From Tamlana sp. 2_MG-2023 (GTDB lineage Bacteria > Bacteroidota > Bacteroidia > Flavobacteriales > Flavobacteriaceae), in contig NZ_JAUOSF010000012.1 of assembly GCF_030548465.1 (NCBI RefSeq), positions 1 through 56,861 of the forward strand: DNA of 56,861 bases. The letters run 5' to 3'. Each line of letters opens with the position of its first letter. Position 1 is the first letter of the stretch. Of this stretch, positions 9,230 to 15,825 are shown in pieces. The translations under genes and the position numbers were made by a program. The notes beneath the pieces are model-generated. The model was not told the DNA's origin. It did no database searches and saw only the letters and a program-made list of their open reading frames with translations.

Positions 9230-9482
9230 GCAAGATTCCTGTTTCAAGATTCAAGTTTGAAGATTCAAGTTAAGGCGTTGCCAGTCGCAGTCGCAGTCTC
9301 AGTTTTCAGTTATACGAATAAACATTTCAACAATTAATAATTAAAAAGGAAAAGTTAAAAATTCAACGGAAGGTCAACAGTCACAGTCACAGTCACAGTC
9401 ACAGTTGTCATTCCGACGCTAGGAGGAATCTTGCTTCAACTTTAGTACCGGTTACACGATTCAACAAATAAACAATTTTGCC
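9230..9482. repeat. start of the composite repeat block (unit 1, non-heptamer part)
   Basis: Contains CAAGATTCAAGTTT-like direct repeats (9240-9275), hexamer runs of GTCACA (about 9380-9404), and the first copy of a conserved segment starting TTGTCATTCCGACGCTAGG at 9405 and running through CGGTTACACG to CAATTTTGCC. The same segment recurs at 9633 and 9859 (spacings 228 and 226 bp) and, inverted, near 13735-13770. Confidence 0.75.
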
Positions 9483-9594
9483 GTCAACAGTCAAAGGTCA
9501 AAGGTAAACAGTCAAAGGTCAACAGTCAAAGGTCAAGAGTCAAAGGTCAACAGTCAAAGGTCAAAGGCCAACAGTCAATAGTCAAAGGCCAACA
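9483..9594. repeat. tandem heptamer array A (16 units)
   Basis: Sixteen consecutive 7-bp units in perfect register, all close to GTCAANN: CA, AG, GA and TA endings alternate, with GTAAACA and two GCCAACA as the only core variants. The array ends in GTTTATT, the same terminal unit as array B. Confidence 0.9.
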
Positions 9595-9717
9595 GTTTAT
9601 TTATAGTTTTCAGTCACAGTCACAGTTTCCAGTTGTCATTCCGACGCTAGGAGGAATCTTGCTCCAACTTTGTACCGGTTACACGATTAAACGATTCAAC
9701 AAATAAACAATTTTGCC

Positions 9718-9815
9718 GTCTTCCGTCAACAGTCAACAGTCAAAGGTCAAAGGTCAAAGGTCAAAAGTCAACAGTCAAAGGTCAAAGGTCAACAGTCAAA
9801 GGTCAACAGTTTATT
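9718..9815. repeat. tandem heptamer array B (GTCTTCC, 12 GTCAANN units, GTTTATT)
   Basis: In-register heptamers begin with GTCTTCC at 9718 and run through twelve GTCAACA/GTCAAAG/GTCAAAA units to the capping unit GTTTATT at 9809-9815. A GTCACA hexamer run and the third TTGTCATTCC segment (9859) follow. Confidence 0.9.
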
Positions 9816-9935
9816 TATAGTTTTCAGTCACAGTCACAGTCACAGTCGCGGTTTCCAGTTGTCATTCCGATGCTAGGAGGAATCTTGCTTCAACTTTGTA
9901 CTGGTTACACGATTAAACAAATAAACAATTTTGCC

Positions 9936-10131
9936 GTCTTCCATGTTCGGTCAACAGTCAAAGGTCAAAGGTCAACAGCCAAAGGTCAAAGGTCAAAGGT
10001 CAAAGGTCAAGAGTCAAAGGTCAGAGGTCAACAGTCAACAGTCAACAGTCAACAGTCAACAGTCAACAGTCAACAGTCAACAGTCAACAGTCAACAGTCA
10101 ACAGTCAAAGATCAACTGTTAACAATCAAAA
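9936..10131. repeat. tandem heptamer array C with 11 perfect GTCAACA copies
   Basis: 28 heptamers stay in one register from GTCTTCC (9936) to the decayed units GTTAACA and ATCAAAA ending at 10131. Positions 10027-10103 are eleven identical GTCAACA copies, so this part is young or actively homogenised. The array ends 65 bp before the ATG at 10197. The strand shown has no stop codons in any frame, which makes spurious open frames fused to the next gene. Confidence 0.9.
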
Positions 10132-10196
10132 CCTTACAAAATAGAATCTTTTTATTACTTTTAGCATTTATTAACCAAACCAAAATTATTTTACAA

Positions 10197-10712
10197 ATGA
10201 AAAAATTAGTACTAGTGGTGTTGGGCTTTATATTAGGAGCCGCAATTACTTATTATTTTTGTCCGCGACCTTTAGAAGAATCAGTTGAAGAAACTAAAAT
10301 CGTAAAACCAAATGGTTTAATTACGATTGACGAAGCTAAAGATTTAAACAACAACTGGACGAAGTTTAGAAAAGGAGCTGTTGATTCTGCATCTGCAAAG
10401 CAGGGCAGAAAAAAAGACACCCGTTCTACAAGTTGGGATTTAGAAGAAGTTGAAAACTACATCGCTTACGCGAAAAACCAAGCTGATAGTTTAGGTTACG
10501 ACATGACAGGTTTACGTGTATACCTAGGGGTTTATGGTAAAAACCAAGGCCAAGCCAAGAAAAATTTATCAACTATGTTTATGGTGCCAACAGGAAAAAA
10601 GAATCAAGCTAAAGCAAGTACAATAGGCTTAAGTCTGCAAAATGGTGGAGGTACTATACCTATAGAAGCATTGAACAAAAGTTCTGGAGGTAGTGATGGT
10701 TTTCCTGATTAA
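10197..10712 (+). CDS. membrane-anchored secreted protein with Gly-rich tail (paralog A)
   Basis: 171 aa from the ATG at 10197. The longer frame to the left reads through GTCAANN repeats and is not a real N-terminus. A hydrophobic signal/anchor (KKLVLVVLGFILGAAITYYFC, residues ~2-22) is followed by a soluble domain with ITIDEAKDLNNNW, WDLEEVENYIAYAKNQA and GLRVYLGVYG blocks. The tail LQNGGGTIPIEALNK..GGSDGFPD is nearly shared with the protein at 11499. Exported; whether it is a lipoprotein is unclear because the residues before Cys are bulky. Function unknown. A membrane protein gene follows 9 nt later. Confidence 0.75.
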   Translation: MKKLVLVVLGFILGAAITYYFCPRPLEESVEETKIVKPNGLITIDEAKDLNNNWTKFRKGAVDSASAKQGRKKDTRSTSWDLEEVENYIAYAKNQADSLGYDMTGLRVYLGVYGKNQGQAKKNLSTMFMVPTGKKNQAKASTIGLSLQNGGGTIPIEALNKSSGGSDGFPD

Positions 10713-10721
10713 TTTTTTTCT

Positions 10722-11447
10722 GTGATTGAATTTTTACATCAAAATTATTTATACCTCGCACTTGGTGTTGAGTTTTTGGCAGCTGCTATAGGGTTGCTGT
10801 TGTATAAACACTATGCTCATACGGCTGCCAAATATTTTATTATATTCTTAGTTTATATATTTATTGTTGATTTATTAGGTGTATACACGCATTTTGTTAA
10901 AGAAAATAAAGTATTAAGTTTTTTATTAGACACTGTTTATGAGAAAAACTATTGGTTATTCACTTTAACTTGGGATATAGGTGCTGTTTTATTTTACAGC
11001 CTTTATTACCGTAAAATTTTACAAAATAGACTGTCTAAAATAATTGTTGTAGGAATTTCTATTCTCTTTTTTTTATTCTCTTTAATGTATATAACTAGCC
11101 ATTGGAATTCTTTTTTTACTGGGTTTTATGACAGTATCATAGTGTTTGGAGGCTTTGTTATTGTAGTATGTACTTCACTTTATTTTATAGAAATTCTACT
11201 GAGTGAAAAGATATTGTATTTTTATAAAGATTTAAATTTTTATATCAGTGTTGCTATTTTTGTATGGTGGATTGTCATTACCCCCTTAACCTTTTATGAT
11301 GTGTATTATACCTATGAGGTTGGTAGTAAAGTTAGGGACTGGGATTATGTTCATTTAAGGCATCAAATTTACATTCTCGCCAATTTATTCATGTACCTCA
11401 CATTCACGTTTGCTTTAATTTGGTGTAAACCGCCAAAACAAGATTAG
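10722..11447 (+). CDS. polytopic membrane protein of unknown function
   Basis: 241 aa, starting at GTG 9 nt after paralog A. It has about six or seven hydrophobic segments with short loops, aromatic-rich, and a basic C-terminus (CKPPKQD). No known transporter or enzyme motif was recognised. Its position between the two paralogous secreted proteins and upstream of a histidine kinase suggests a membrane component or sensor of the same unit. That is context inference only. Confidence 0.7.
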   Translation: MIEFLHQNYLYLALGVEFLAAAIGLLLYKHYAHTAAKYFIIFLVYIFIVDLLGVYTHFVKENKVLSFLLDTVYEKNYWLFTLTWDIGAVLFYSLYYRKILQNRLSKIIVVGISILFFLFSLMYITSHWNSFFTGFYDSIIVFGGFVIVVCTSLYFIEILLSEKILYFYKDLNFYISVAIFVWWIVITPLTFYDVYYTYEVGSKVRDWDYVHLRHQIYILANLFMYLTFTFALIWCKPPKQD

Positions 11448-11449
11448 TT

Positions 11450-11476
11450 TTTGTAAGTTTATTTTTGTTAAATTTG
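11450..11476 (+). promoter_or_regulatory. possible promoter for paralog B
   Basis: TAAATTTG at 11469-11476 is a perfect TAnnTTTG -7 box, 22 nt before the ATG. The nearest TTTG is at 11450-11453, only 15 nt away, so the -33 element is not at the ideal distance. Confidence 0.45.
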
Positions 11477-11498
11477 TTATAACTAAATAAATTAATTG

Positions 11499-11990
11499 AT
11501 GAAACGTATTTTAAAATTAAGTATGGTAGGTCTTGTGGCCTGCGGGGTATTATGGTCTTGTTCGCAAGATGAAACAGTAGCAACCGAAACCGCTAACTAT
11601 TACATTCCTGATGGGGTAATTAGCACCGATTACGCGAAAAGTTTAAACCAAGCTTGGAACGCAAAAAATGCTGCTATTTACAGTAAAGCAGGCATGACCA
11701 AGACAGACGAAAACCAATCGTTCTGGTGGTCTCTAGAAGACTTACGCAATTATTTGGCTTACGCCGAACAAGAAGCTAAAGAAAAAGGGTATCAAATGGA
11801 TGGTGTACGCGTGTATTTAGCCGCTTACCCAGAAAAAGGGAATGAGAACACCTTGTTTTTTGCACCAACAGGTTATGAAACAGCTGCAAAAGCAAGTTTT
11901 TTAAATTTTAGTTTCCAAAATGGTGGAGGTACTATACCTATAGAACCATTGAACAGAGGTGGTGGAGGTACTGATGGTTTTCCTAATTAA
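11499..11990 (+). CDS. small lipoprotein with Gly-rich tail (paralog B)
   Basis: 163 aa. A TTG lies directly before the ATG at 11499; the ATG is taken as the start. The signal peptide ends in a lipobox LWSC (Cys ~21) followed by SQDET, so it should be a lipoprotein. The domain layout is the same as paralog A: VISTDYAKSLNQAW, WSLEDLRNYLAYAEQEA, GVRVYLAAYPE, then the tail FQNGGGTIPIEPLNRGGGGT ending DGFPN. The 3' ends of the two genes are also nearly identical in DNA, which suggests conversion or strong constraint. Function unknown; it has its own -7 box and terminator. Confidence 0.78.
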   Translation: MKRILKLSMVGLVACGVLWSCSQDETVATETANYYIPDGVISTDYAKSLNQAWNAKNAAIYSKAGMTKTDENQSFWWSLEDLRNYLAYAEQEAKEKGYQMDGVRVYLAAYPEKGNENTLFFAPTGYETAAKASFLNFSFQNGGGTIPIEPLNRGGGGTDGFPN

Positions 11991-12036
11991 GAGCATTGTT
12001 TTAGAGCGATAAGGTAGTTAAAACCGTAAATAAAAG

Positions 12037-12083
12037 AAGTCCTATTTTCAAAATGTTAAGTTTTGTTTGTTGGGCTTTTTTTT
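12037..12083 (+). terminator. terminator after paralog B
   Basis: A 6-bp closing stem (12037-12042 with 12072-12077, one G-U) and an inner CAAAA/TTTTG stem are followed by eight or nine T. It lies about 50 nt past the stop codon. Confidence 0.65.
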
Positions 12084-12640
12084 GTGTTAGTTTTCAGTCA
12101 CAGTCTCAGTATCAGTCTCAGTTTCAGTTTTCAGTTGCACGATTCAACATTTCTACAATTAATAATAAAAGTTAAAAATTCACCATTCTAACGTCCGTTA
12201 CACGATTAAAACAATTCCATAAATAAACAATTTTGCCGTCATCGGTCAATAATCAATAATAACTAGTCAATATTCAATTTCAAGGTCTCCTGTCTTCTGT
12301 CATCCGTCAAAATACCACCAACTAAAAAAATCTGTGCAAATCTGTGAAATCTGTGTCTAAAAAACGCTCTGTGAGTCTCTTGCTTTTTTTTACTCTTGGT
12401 GACACTTGTTAAAAACGAGCGCTAGCGTAGGATTCAACAATTAATAATTAAAAAGGAAAAGTTAAAAATTTACTATTCTAACGTCGGTTACACGAATAAA
12501 CGATTCCACAACTAAACAATTTTGCTGTCATCGGTCAATAATCAATAACAACTAGTCAATATTCAATTTCAAGGACTCCTGTCATCCGTCATCGGTCAAA
12601 ATACCACCAACTAATAATAACCAATTTTATTCGATATATT
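12084..12640. repeat. intergenic repeat mosaic upstream of the histidine kinase
   Basis: The 747-bp gap 11991-12737 has no gene. It carries CAGTCTCAGTATCAGTCTCAG hexamer-like runs (about 12095-12130), GTTACACG copies (near 12186 and 12486), AATTAATAATTAAAAAGG pieces, degenerate heptamers in register (GTCATCG, GTCAATA, ATCAATA near 12240 and 12530), and a separate tandem of ATCTGTG units (about 12330-12355) that recurs in many Bacteroidetes genomes. Confidence 0.7.
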
Positions 12641-12737
12641 TACACGCGTTATTAAAATCCCTAAATAACTAAATTGATATTACAGCAGAACCTCATGTTT
12701 TTAAGAGGCAAAGCGAAACAGGTTAAATGATACACTT

Positions 12738-13562
12738 ATGCTCTTTATAGTAATCACCGAAGCTGGAGAACGTTTAGCAAGTACATCTGCCGAACGTTAT
12801 CTGTTAATCTATATGGTTAACGTTATCGCAGTAATTGTGATGCTTTTTATAACGTTTTTCGTGATGTTTAATATTAGGAAAAACAAACTACTTCAAGAAC
12901 AACTGCGCCAAAAACAAGCTTTTGAGTCGGAAATAGCAAACGCTAAAGCTGAAACACAAGAACAAATTCTAAAGGATATAGGTTGGGAGTTACACGATAG
13001 TGTTGGGCAATTATTAATTTTAGGTAATATGCAAATTGGTCCTGTTGGTATGAAGATGCCAGAGGAGTTTCAGCACCATGTGGCTGAGTTACAACACACT
13101 TTAAAATCTAGTTTAAGCGAAGTTCGATCGCTATCTAAAAGCTTAAATGGTGAAGTTGTTTTAGATGCCGGTTTTGTAAAGTCCATAAAAAATGAGCTTG
13201 ATCGCCTTGAAAGAATGCGTTTTGATACTGCCAGATTGCATGTTGTTGGAGATCAAGTGCCCATGACCAAAAACAAGGACGAAGTGGTGCTTTTTAGAAT
13301 TATTCAAGAATTTTTATCGAACTCTGTAAAATACTCCAAGGCTAAAAATATAAACATTATTTTAGATTATGAACACGATTATTTAGTTGTAAGAGCTTTT
13401 GATGACGGTGAAGGTTTTGATATTAAAAAAATAGAAAAGGGGTCTGGCTTAATAAATATGCAAAGCCGAGCGAAACTTATAAATGCGGAACTCGAACTTC
13501 ATAGTGAACCTGGAAATGGCGTGGAGTTGATGATACGTTATCCTTTGGCTGTTGACTTTTGA
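12738..13562 (+). CDS. NarL-family sensor histidine kinase, orphan
   Basis: 274 aa. A short N-terminal region has one membrane helix (about 22-45), then a coiled linker, then a HisKA_3-type H-box DIGWELHDSVGQLL with the phospho-acceptor at H86. A HATPase domain follows (N-box FLSNSVKYSKA, G1 DDGEGFD, G2 GSGLINMQSRA). There is no periplasmic sensor domain, so the input is probably membrane-borne or from a partner such as the polytopic protein at 10722. Kinases of this type normally pair with a LuxR-type response regulator, and none is adjacent. The last codons and the stop lie inside a heptamer repeat array. Confidence 0.85.
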   Translation: MLFIVITEAGERLASTSAERYLLIYMVNVIAVIVMLFITFFVMFNIRKNKLLQEQLRQKQAFESEIANAKAETQEQILKDIGWELHDSVGQLLILGNMQIGPVGMKMPEEFQHHVAELQHTLKSSLSEVRSLSKSLNGEVVLDAGFVKSIKNELDRLERMRFDTARLHVVGDQVPMTKNKDEVVLFRIIQEFLSNSVKYSKAKNINIILDYEHDYLVVRAFDDGEGFDIKKIEKGSGLINMQSRAKLINAELELHSEPGNGVELMIRYPLAVDF

Positions 13563-13663
13563 CTTTTGACCCTTGACTCTTGACTGTTGACTATTGACTA
13601 TTGACTATTGACTTTTGACCCTTGACCATTGACCATTGACTGTTGGCTATTGACCTTTGACGG
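13552..13663. repeat. inverted heptamer array D (16 units), overlaps kinase 3' end
   Basis: Sixteen in-register units of the form TTGACNN (the reverse complement of GTCAANN), with a single TTGGC variant at 13643 and TTGACGG as the last unit. The first unit begins inside the histidine kinase gene. The final residues Val-Asp-Phe and the TGA stop are read from repeat sequence. Confidence 0.9.
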
Positions 13664-13914
13664 AGGATTTTCAAATTGATTATTTGGGGTGATGTTTATT
13701 TGTTGAATTGTGTAAGCGGTACTTAATCGGGGAGATTCCTCCTAGCGTCGGAATGACAACTGGAAACTGGGACTGCGACTGTTGAGCTTTGACCTTTGAC
13801 TATTGACTATTGACTGTTGACTATTGACGGAAGAGCGTGAAAATGATTACTTCTTTCATTGGAACAAATTAACCTCAAACTAGAAACTAAAAACCAATAA
13901 CTATCAACCAACAA
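13664..13914. repeat. inverted composite repeat unit with heptamer array E
   Basis: Between the kinase and rluA-like genes. It holds an inverted copy of the conserved segment (GATTCCTCCTAGCGTCGG near 13737) and seven in-register heptamers at 13782-13830 (TTGAGCT, then TTGACNN, ending TTGACGG). A/C-rich sequence with AACTA-type repeats follows to 13914. No gene is seen. Confidence 0.8.
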
Positions 13915-14619
13915 CTAATTGTCGCAAGCCTTCCAAATTACGTCTTCTGGCAAAGGTGCATCAACGGCTATAGGTTCTTTTTTTACGGGATGGATAAACG
14001 CTATATGTTTCGCATGTAAATGGATGCTGGCATCTTTGTTACTACGGTCGAAACCATATTTTAAATCGCCTTTTATGGCGCAGCCTATGGTTGACAGTTG
14101 GGAACGGATTTGATGATGCCTTCCGGTTTCTAAATTGATTTCAAGTAAAAAGTAACGGTCTAGTTTTTTTATCACTTCGTAATGAAGTATTGCTTTTTTG
14201 CTGCCTGTTACTTCGTTACGGTGTGCTTTAGACTTGTTGTTTTTAGGATTTTTAACTAACCAATGGGTTAGGGTGTCGGCCGTTTTTGGCGGGGCGTTTT
14301 TTACAACCGCCCAATAGGTTTTTTGAATATCTTTTGAAAGGAATAATTTATTAAGCCTTGGTAACACCTTACTTGTTTTTGCAAAAATAACCACTCCCGT
14401 TGTTGGACGGTCTAAGCGGTGCACGGTGCCTAAATACACGTTTCCAGGCTTGTTGTATTTGTCTTTTATGTATTCCTTAACGACATCACTTAAAGGTTTG
14501 TCGCCCGTTTTATCGCCTTGTACAATATCGCCAGCACGTTTGTTAACGATAATAATGTGATTGTCTTCGAAAAGTACTTGAAGATTGGATTTATTAGAAA
14601 GTATTTTTTCGGTTTTCAA
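13915..14619 (-). CDS. RluA-family RNA pseudouridine synthase
   Basis: 234 aa. Motif HRLDRPTTG at 68-76 has the catalytic Asp at 70, followed by VIFAKTSKV and the family block LETGRHHQIRSQLS. It isomerises uridine to pseudouridine in rRNA or tRNA. There is no S4 RNA-binding domain, so it is a short RluA/RluC-like enzyme; the target site cannot be assigned. It is followed downstream by repeat-rich sequence and separated from panB by 218 bp carrying a palindromic element. Confidence 0.9.
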   Translation of the reverse strand: MKTEKILSNKSNLQVLFEDNHIIIVNKRAGDIVQGDKTGDKPLSDVVKEYIKDKYNKPGNVYLGTVHRLDRPTTGVVIFAKTSKVLPRLNKLFLSKDIQKTYWAVVKNAPPKTADTLTHWLVKNPKNNKSKAHRNEVTGSKKAILHYEVIKKLDRYFLLEINLETGRHHQIRSQLSTIGCAIKGDLKYGFDRSNKDASIHLHAKHIAFIHPVKKEPIAVDAPLPEDVIWKACDN

Positions 14620-14694
14620 GGGTGGAGCGTTTTAAAGCTAATAGTTTGTTGTACGAGTCGTTTAAAGTTTTTTAAGCTAGTATGCTTGAAGCGT

Positions 14695-14774
14695 TCTCGA
14701 CTGCGCTCGAACTGACAGAGTCGTTATTACTTTGTTTACTTTTAAATGGTATGTCAAATCGAGCGCAGTCGAGA
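14695..14774. repeat. palindromic intergenic element (CTCGACTGCGCTCGA family)
   Basis: Two 23-nt arms (14695-14717 and 14752-14774) are inverted copies differing at only two positions, with a 34-nt spacer. The core CTCGACTGCGCTCGA is, from memory, a common dispersed repeat in flavobacteria. It lies between panB and the pseudouridine synthase gene, both on the minus strand. It has no coding potential of its own and may be a non-autonomous mobile palindrome. Confidence 0.8.
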
Positions 14775-14837
14775 TTGTTTTTCAGGTATTAATTTCAGTA
14801 TTATATGTGTTTGAAAATCTTAACTTCTAGGCCAATT

Positions 14838-15656
14838 TTAATATTTTTCCTCTTGATTTGGGAAATCCTGAGTTTTTACATCATCAACATATTGTCCGAT
14901 TGCTGAAGTCATATCGTCGTATAAATTTAAATAACGACGTAAAAATCTTGGGTGAAATTCGTGGGTCATGCCTAACATATCGTGAAGGACTAATACTTGT
15001 CCGTCTACATCTGGACCAGCACCAATACCTATAATTGGAATGTTTACACTTTCGGCAACTTCTTTAGCCAGAGTTGCAGGTATTTTTTCTAGAACGATAG
15101 CATAACAACCAATACGCTCTAACATTTTAGCATCGGCGATAAGGCGTTTTGCTTCTTCTTCCTCTTTAGCACGTACGGTATAAGTTCCGAATTTATAAAT
15201 GGATTGGGGCGTTAAACCTAAATGCCCCATTACAGGAATTCCGGCGTTTAATATACGTTTTATCGATTCTTTAATTTCTTTACCACCTTCTAGTTTTACA
15301 GAATGCGCACGACTTTCTTTCATGATTCTAATGGCAGAGCGCAGGGCTTCTTTAGGATCACTTTGGTAGCTTCCAAAAGGTAAATCGACCACAATTAAGG
15401 CACGATTTGCAGCACGAACTACTGAAGAGCCGTGGTAAATCATTTGGTCTAAAGTAATGGGCAAGGTGGTTTCGTAACCTGCCATCACATTACTTGCAGA
15501 GTCTCCAACTAAAATAACATCAACGCCAGCGCCGTCAACAATTTTGGCCATGGTGTAATCGTATGCGGTAAGCATCGATATTTTTTCGCCACGGGCTTTC
15601 ATATCTACCAATGTTTTTACGGTAACGCGTTTGTATTCTTTTTTTGCTGTAGACAT
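14838..15656 (-). CDS. panB: 3-methyl-2-oxobutanoate hydroxymethyltransferase
   Basis: 272 aa, usual PanB length. It transfers the one-carbon unit of methylene-tetrahydrofolate to 2-oxoisovalerate to give ketopantoate, the first committed step of pantothenate/CoA synthesis. Visible family blocks are [32 protein letters not shown] with metal ligand D52, LEGG at about 122, GHLGLTPQS, and the catalytic Glu (about 190) in [11 protein letters not shown]. Cytoplasmic. It is preceded by an intergenic structured element and the serine deaminase gene on the same strand; no other pan genes are nearby. Confidence 0.95.
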   Translation of the reverse strand: MSTAKKEYKRVTVKTLVDMKARGEKISMLTAYDYTMAKIVDGAGVDVILVGDSASNVMAGYETTLPITLDQMIYHGSSVVRAANRALIVVDLPFGSYQSDPKEALRSAIRIMKESRAHSVKLEGGKEIKESIKRILNAGIPVMGHLGLTPQSIYKFGTYTVRAKEEEEAKRLIADAKMLERIGCYAIVLEKIPATLAKEVAESVNIPIIGIGAGPDVDGQVLVLHDMLGMTHEFHPRFLRRYLNLYDDMTSAIGQYVDDVKTQDFPNQEEKY

Positions 15657-15734
15657 TTTTCTATATAAATTTTATGAAGTGTAAAAATACTAAATAAAGC
15701 AGATATGGCTAAACTTTTCTTAGTAAACCTCGTC

Positions 15735-15817
15735 GCGCAAGGGATAGGAGTGGAAAGCCCACAGGGAGGTACGACCGCGGACTTGCAGCGTATAGCCCGA
15801 CCCTTGTGGTTGCGCCC
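15735..15817. ncRNA. GC-rich structured intergenic element, possibly Flavo-1-like
   Basis: An 83-nt stretch far richer in GC than its surroundings. It has complementary ends (CAAGGG at 15738-15743 with CCCTTG at 15801-15806; GCGCA at 15735-15739 could alternatively pair with TGCGC at 15811-15815) and the inner blocks TGGAAAGCCC and TATAGCCCGA. Elements with GTGGAAAGCCC and GCAGCGGATAGCCCG are abundant between Bacteroidetes genes. The Flavo-1 RNA motif is one candidate identity, from memory only. The small reading frame across it (15617-15832) is not considered a gene. Confidence 0.45.
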
Positions 15818-15825
15818 AAATGCTT

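Noticed and set aside
9931-10122. 63-aa open frame of Ser/Gln/Val repeats
   Set aside because: It is pure heptamer array read in another frame, with no homologous pattern of a real protein.
9483-10131. CRISPR array
   Set aside because: Units are only 7 bp and contiguous, with no 25-40 bp spacers and no cas genes.
9870-10196. Long N-terminal extension of the protein at 10197, with repeated STVNSQQ-type peptide
   Set aside because: The extension is translation of GTCAANN repeats, which lack stops on this strand. The ATG at 10197 begins a good signal sequence shared in style with paralog B.
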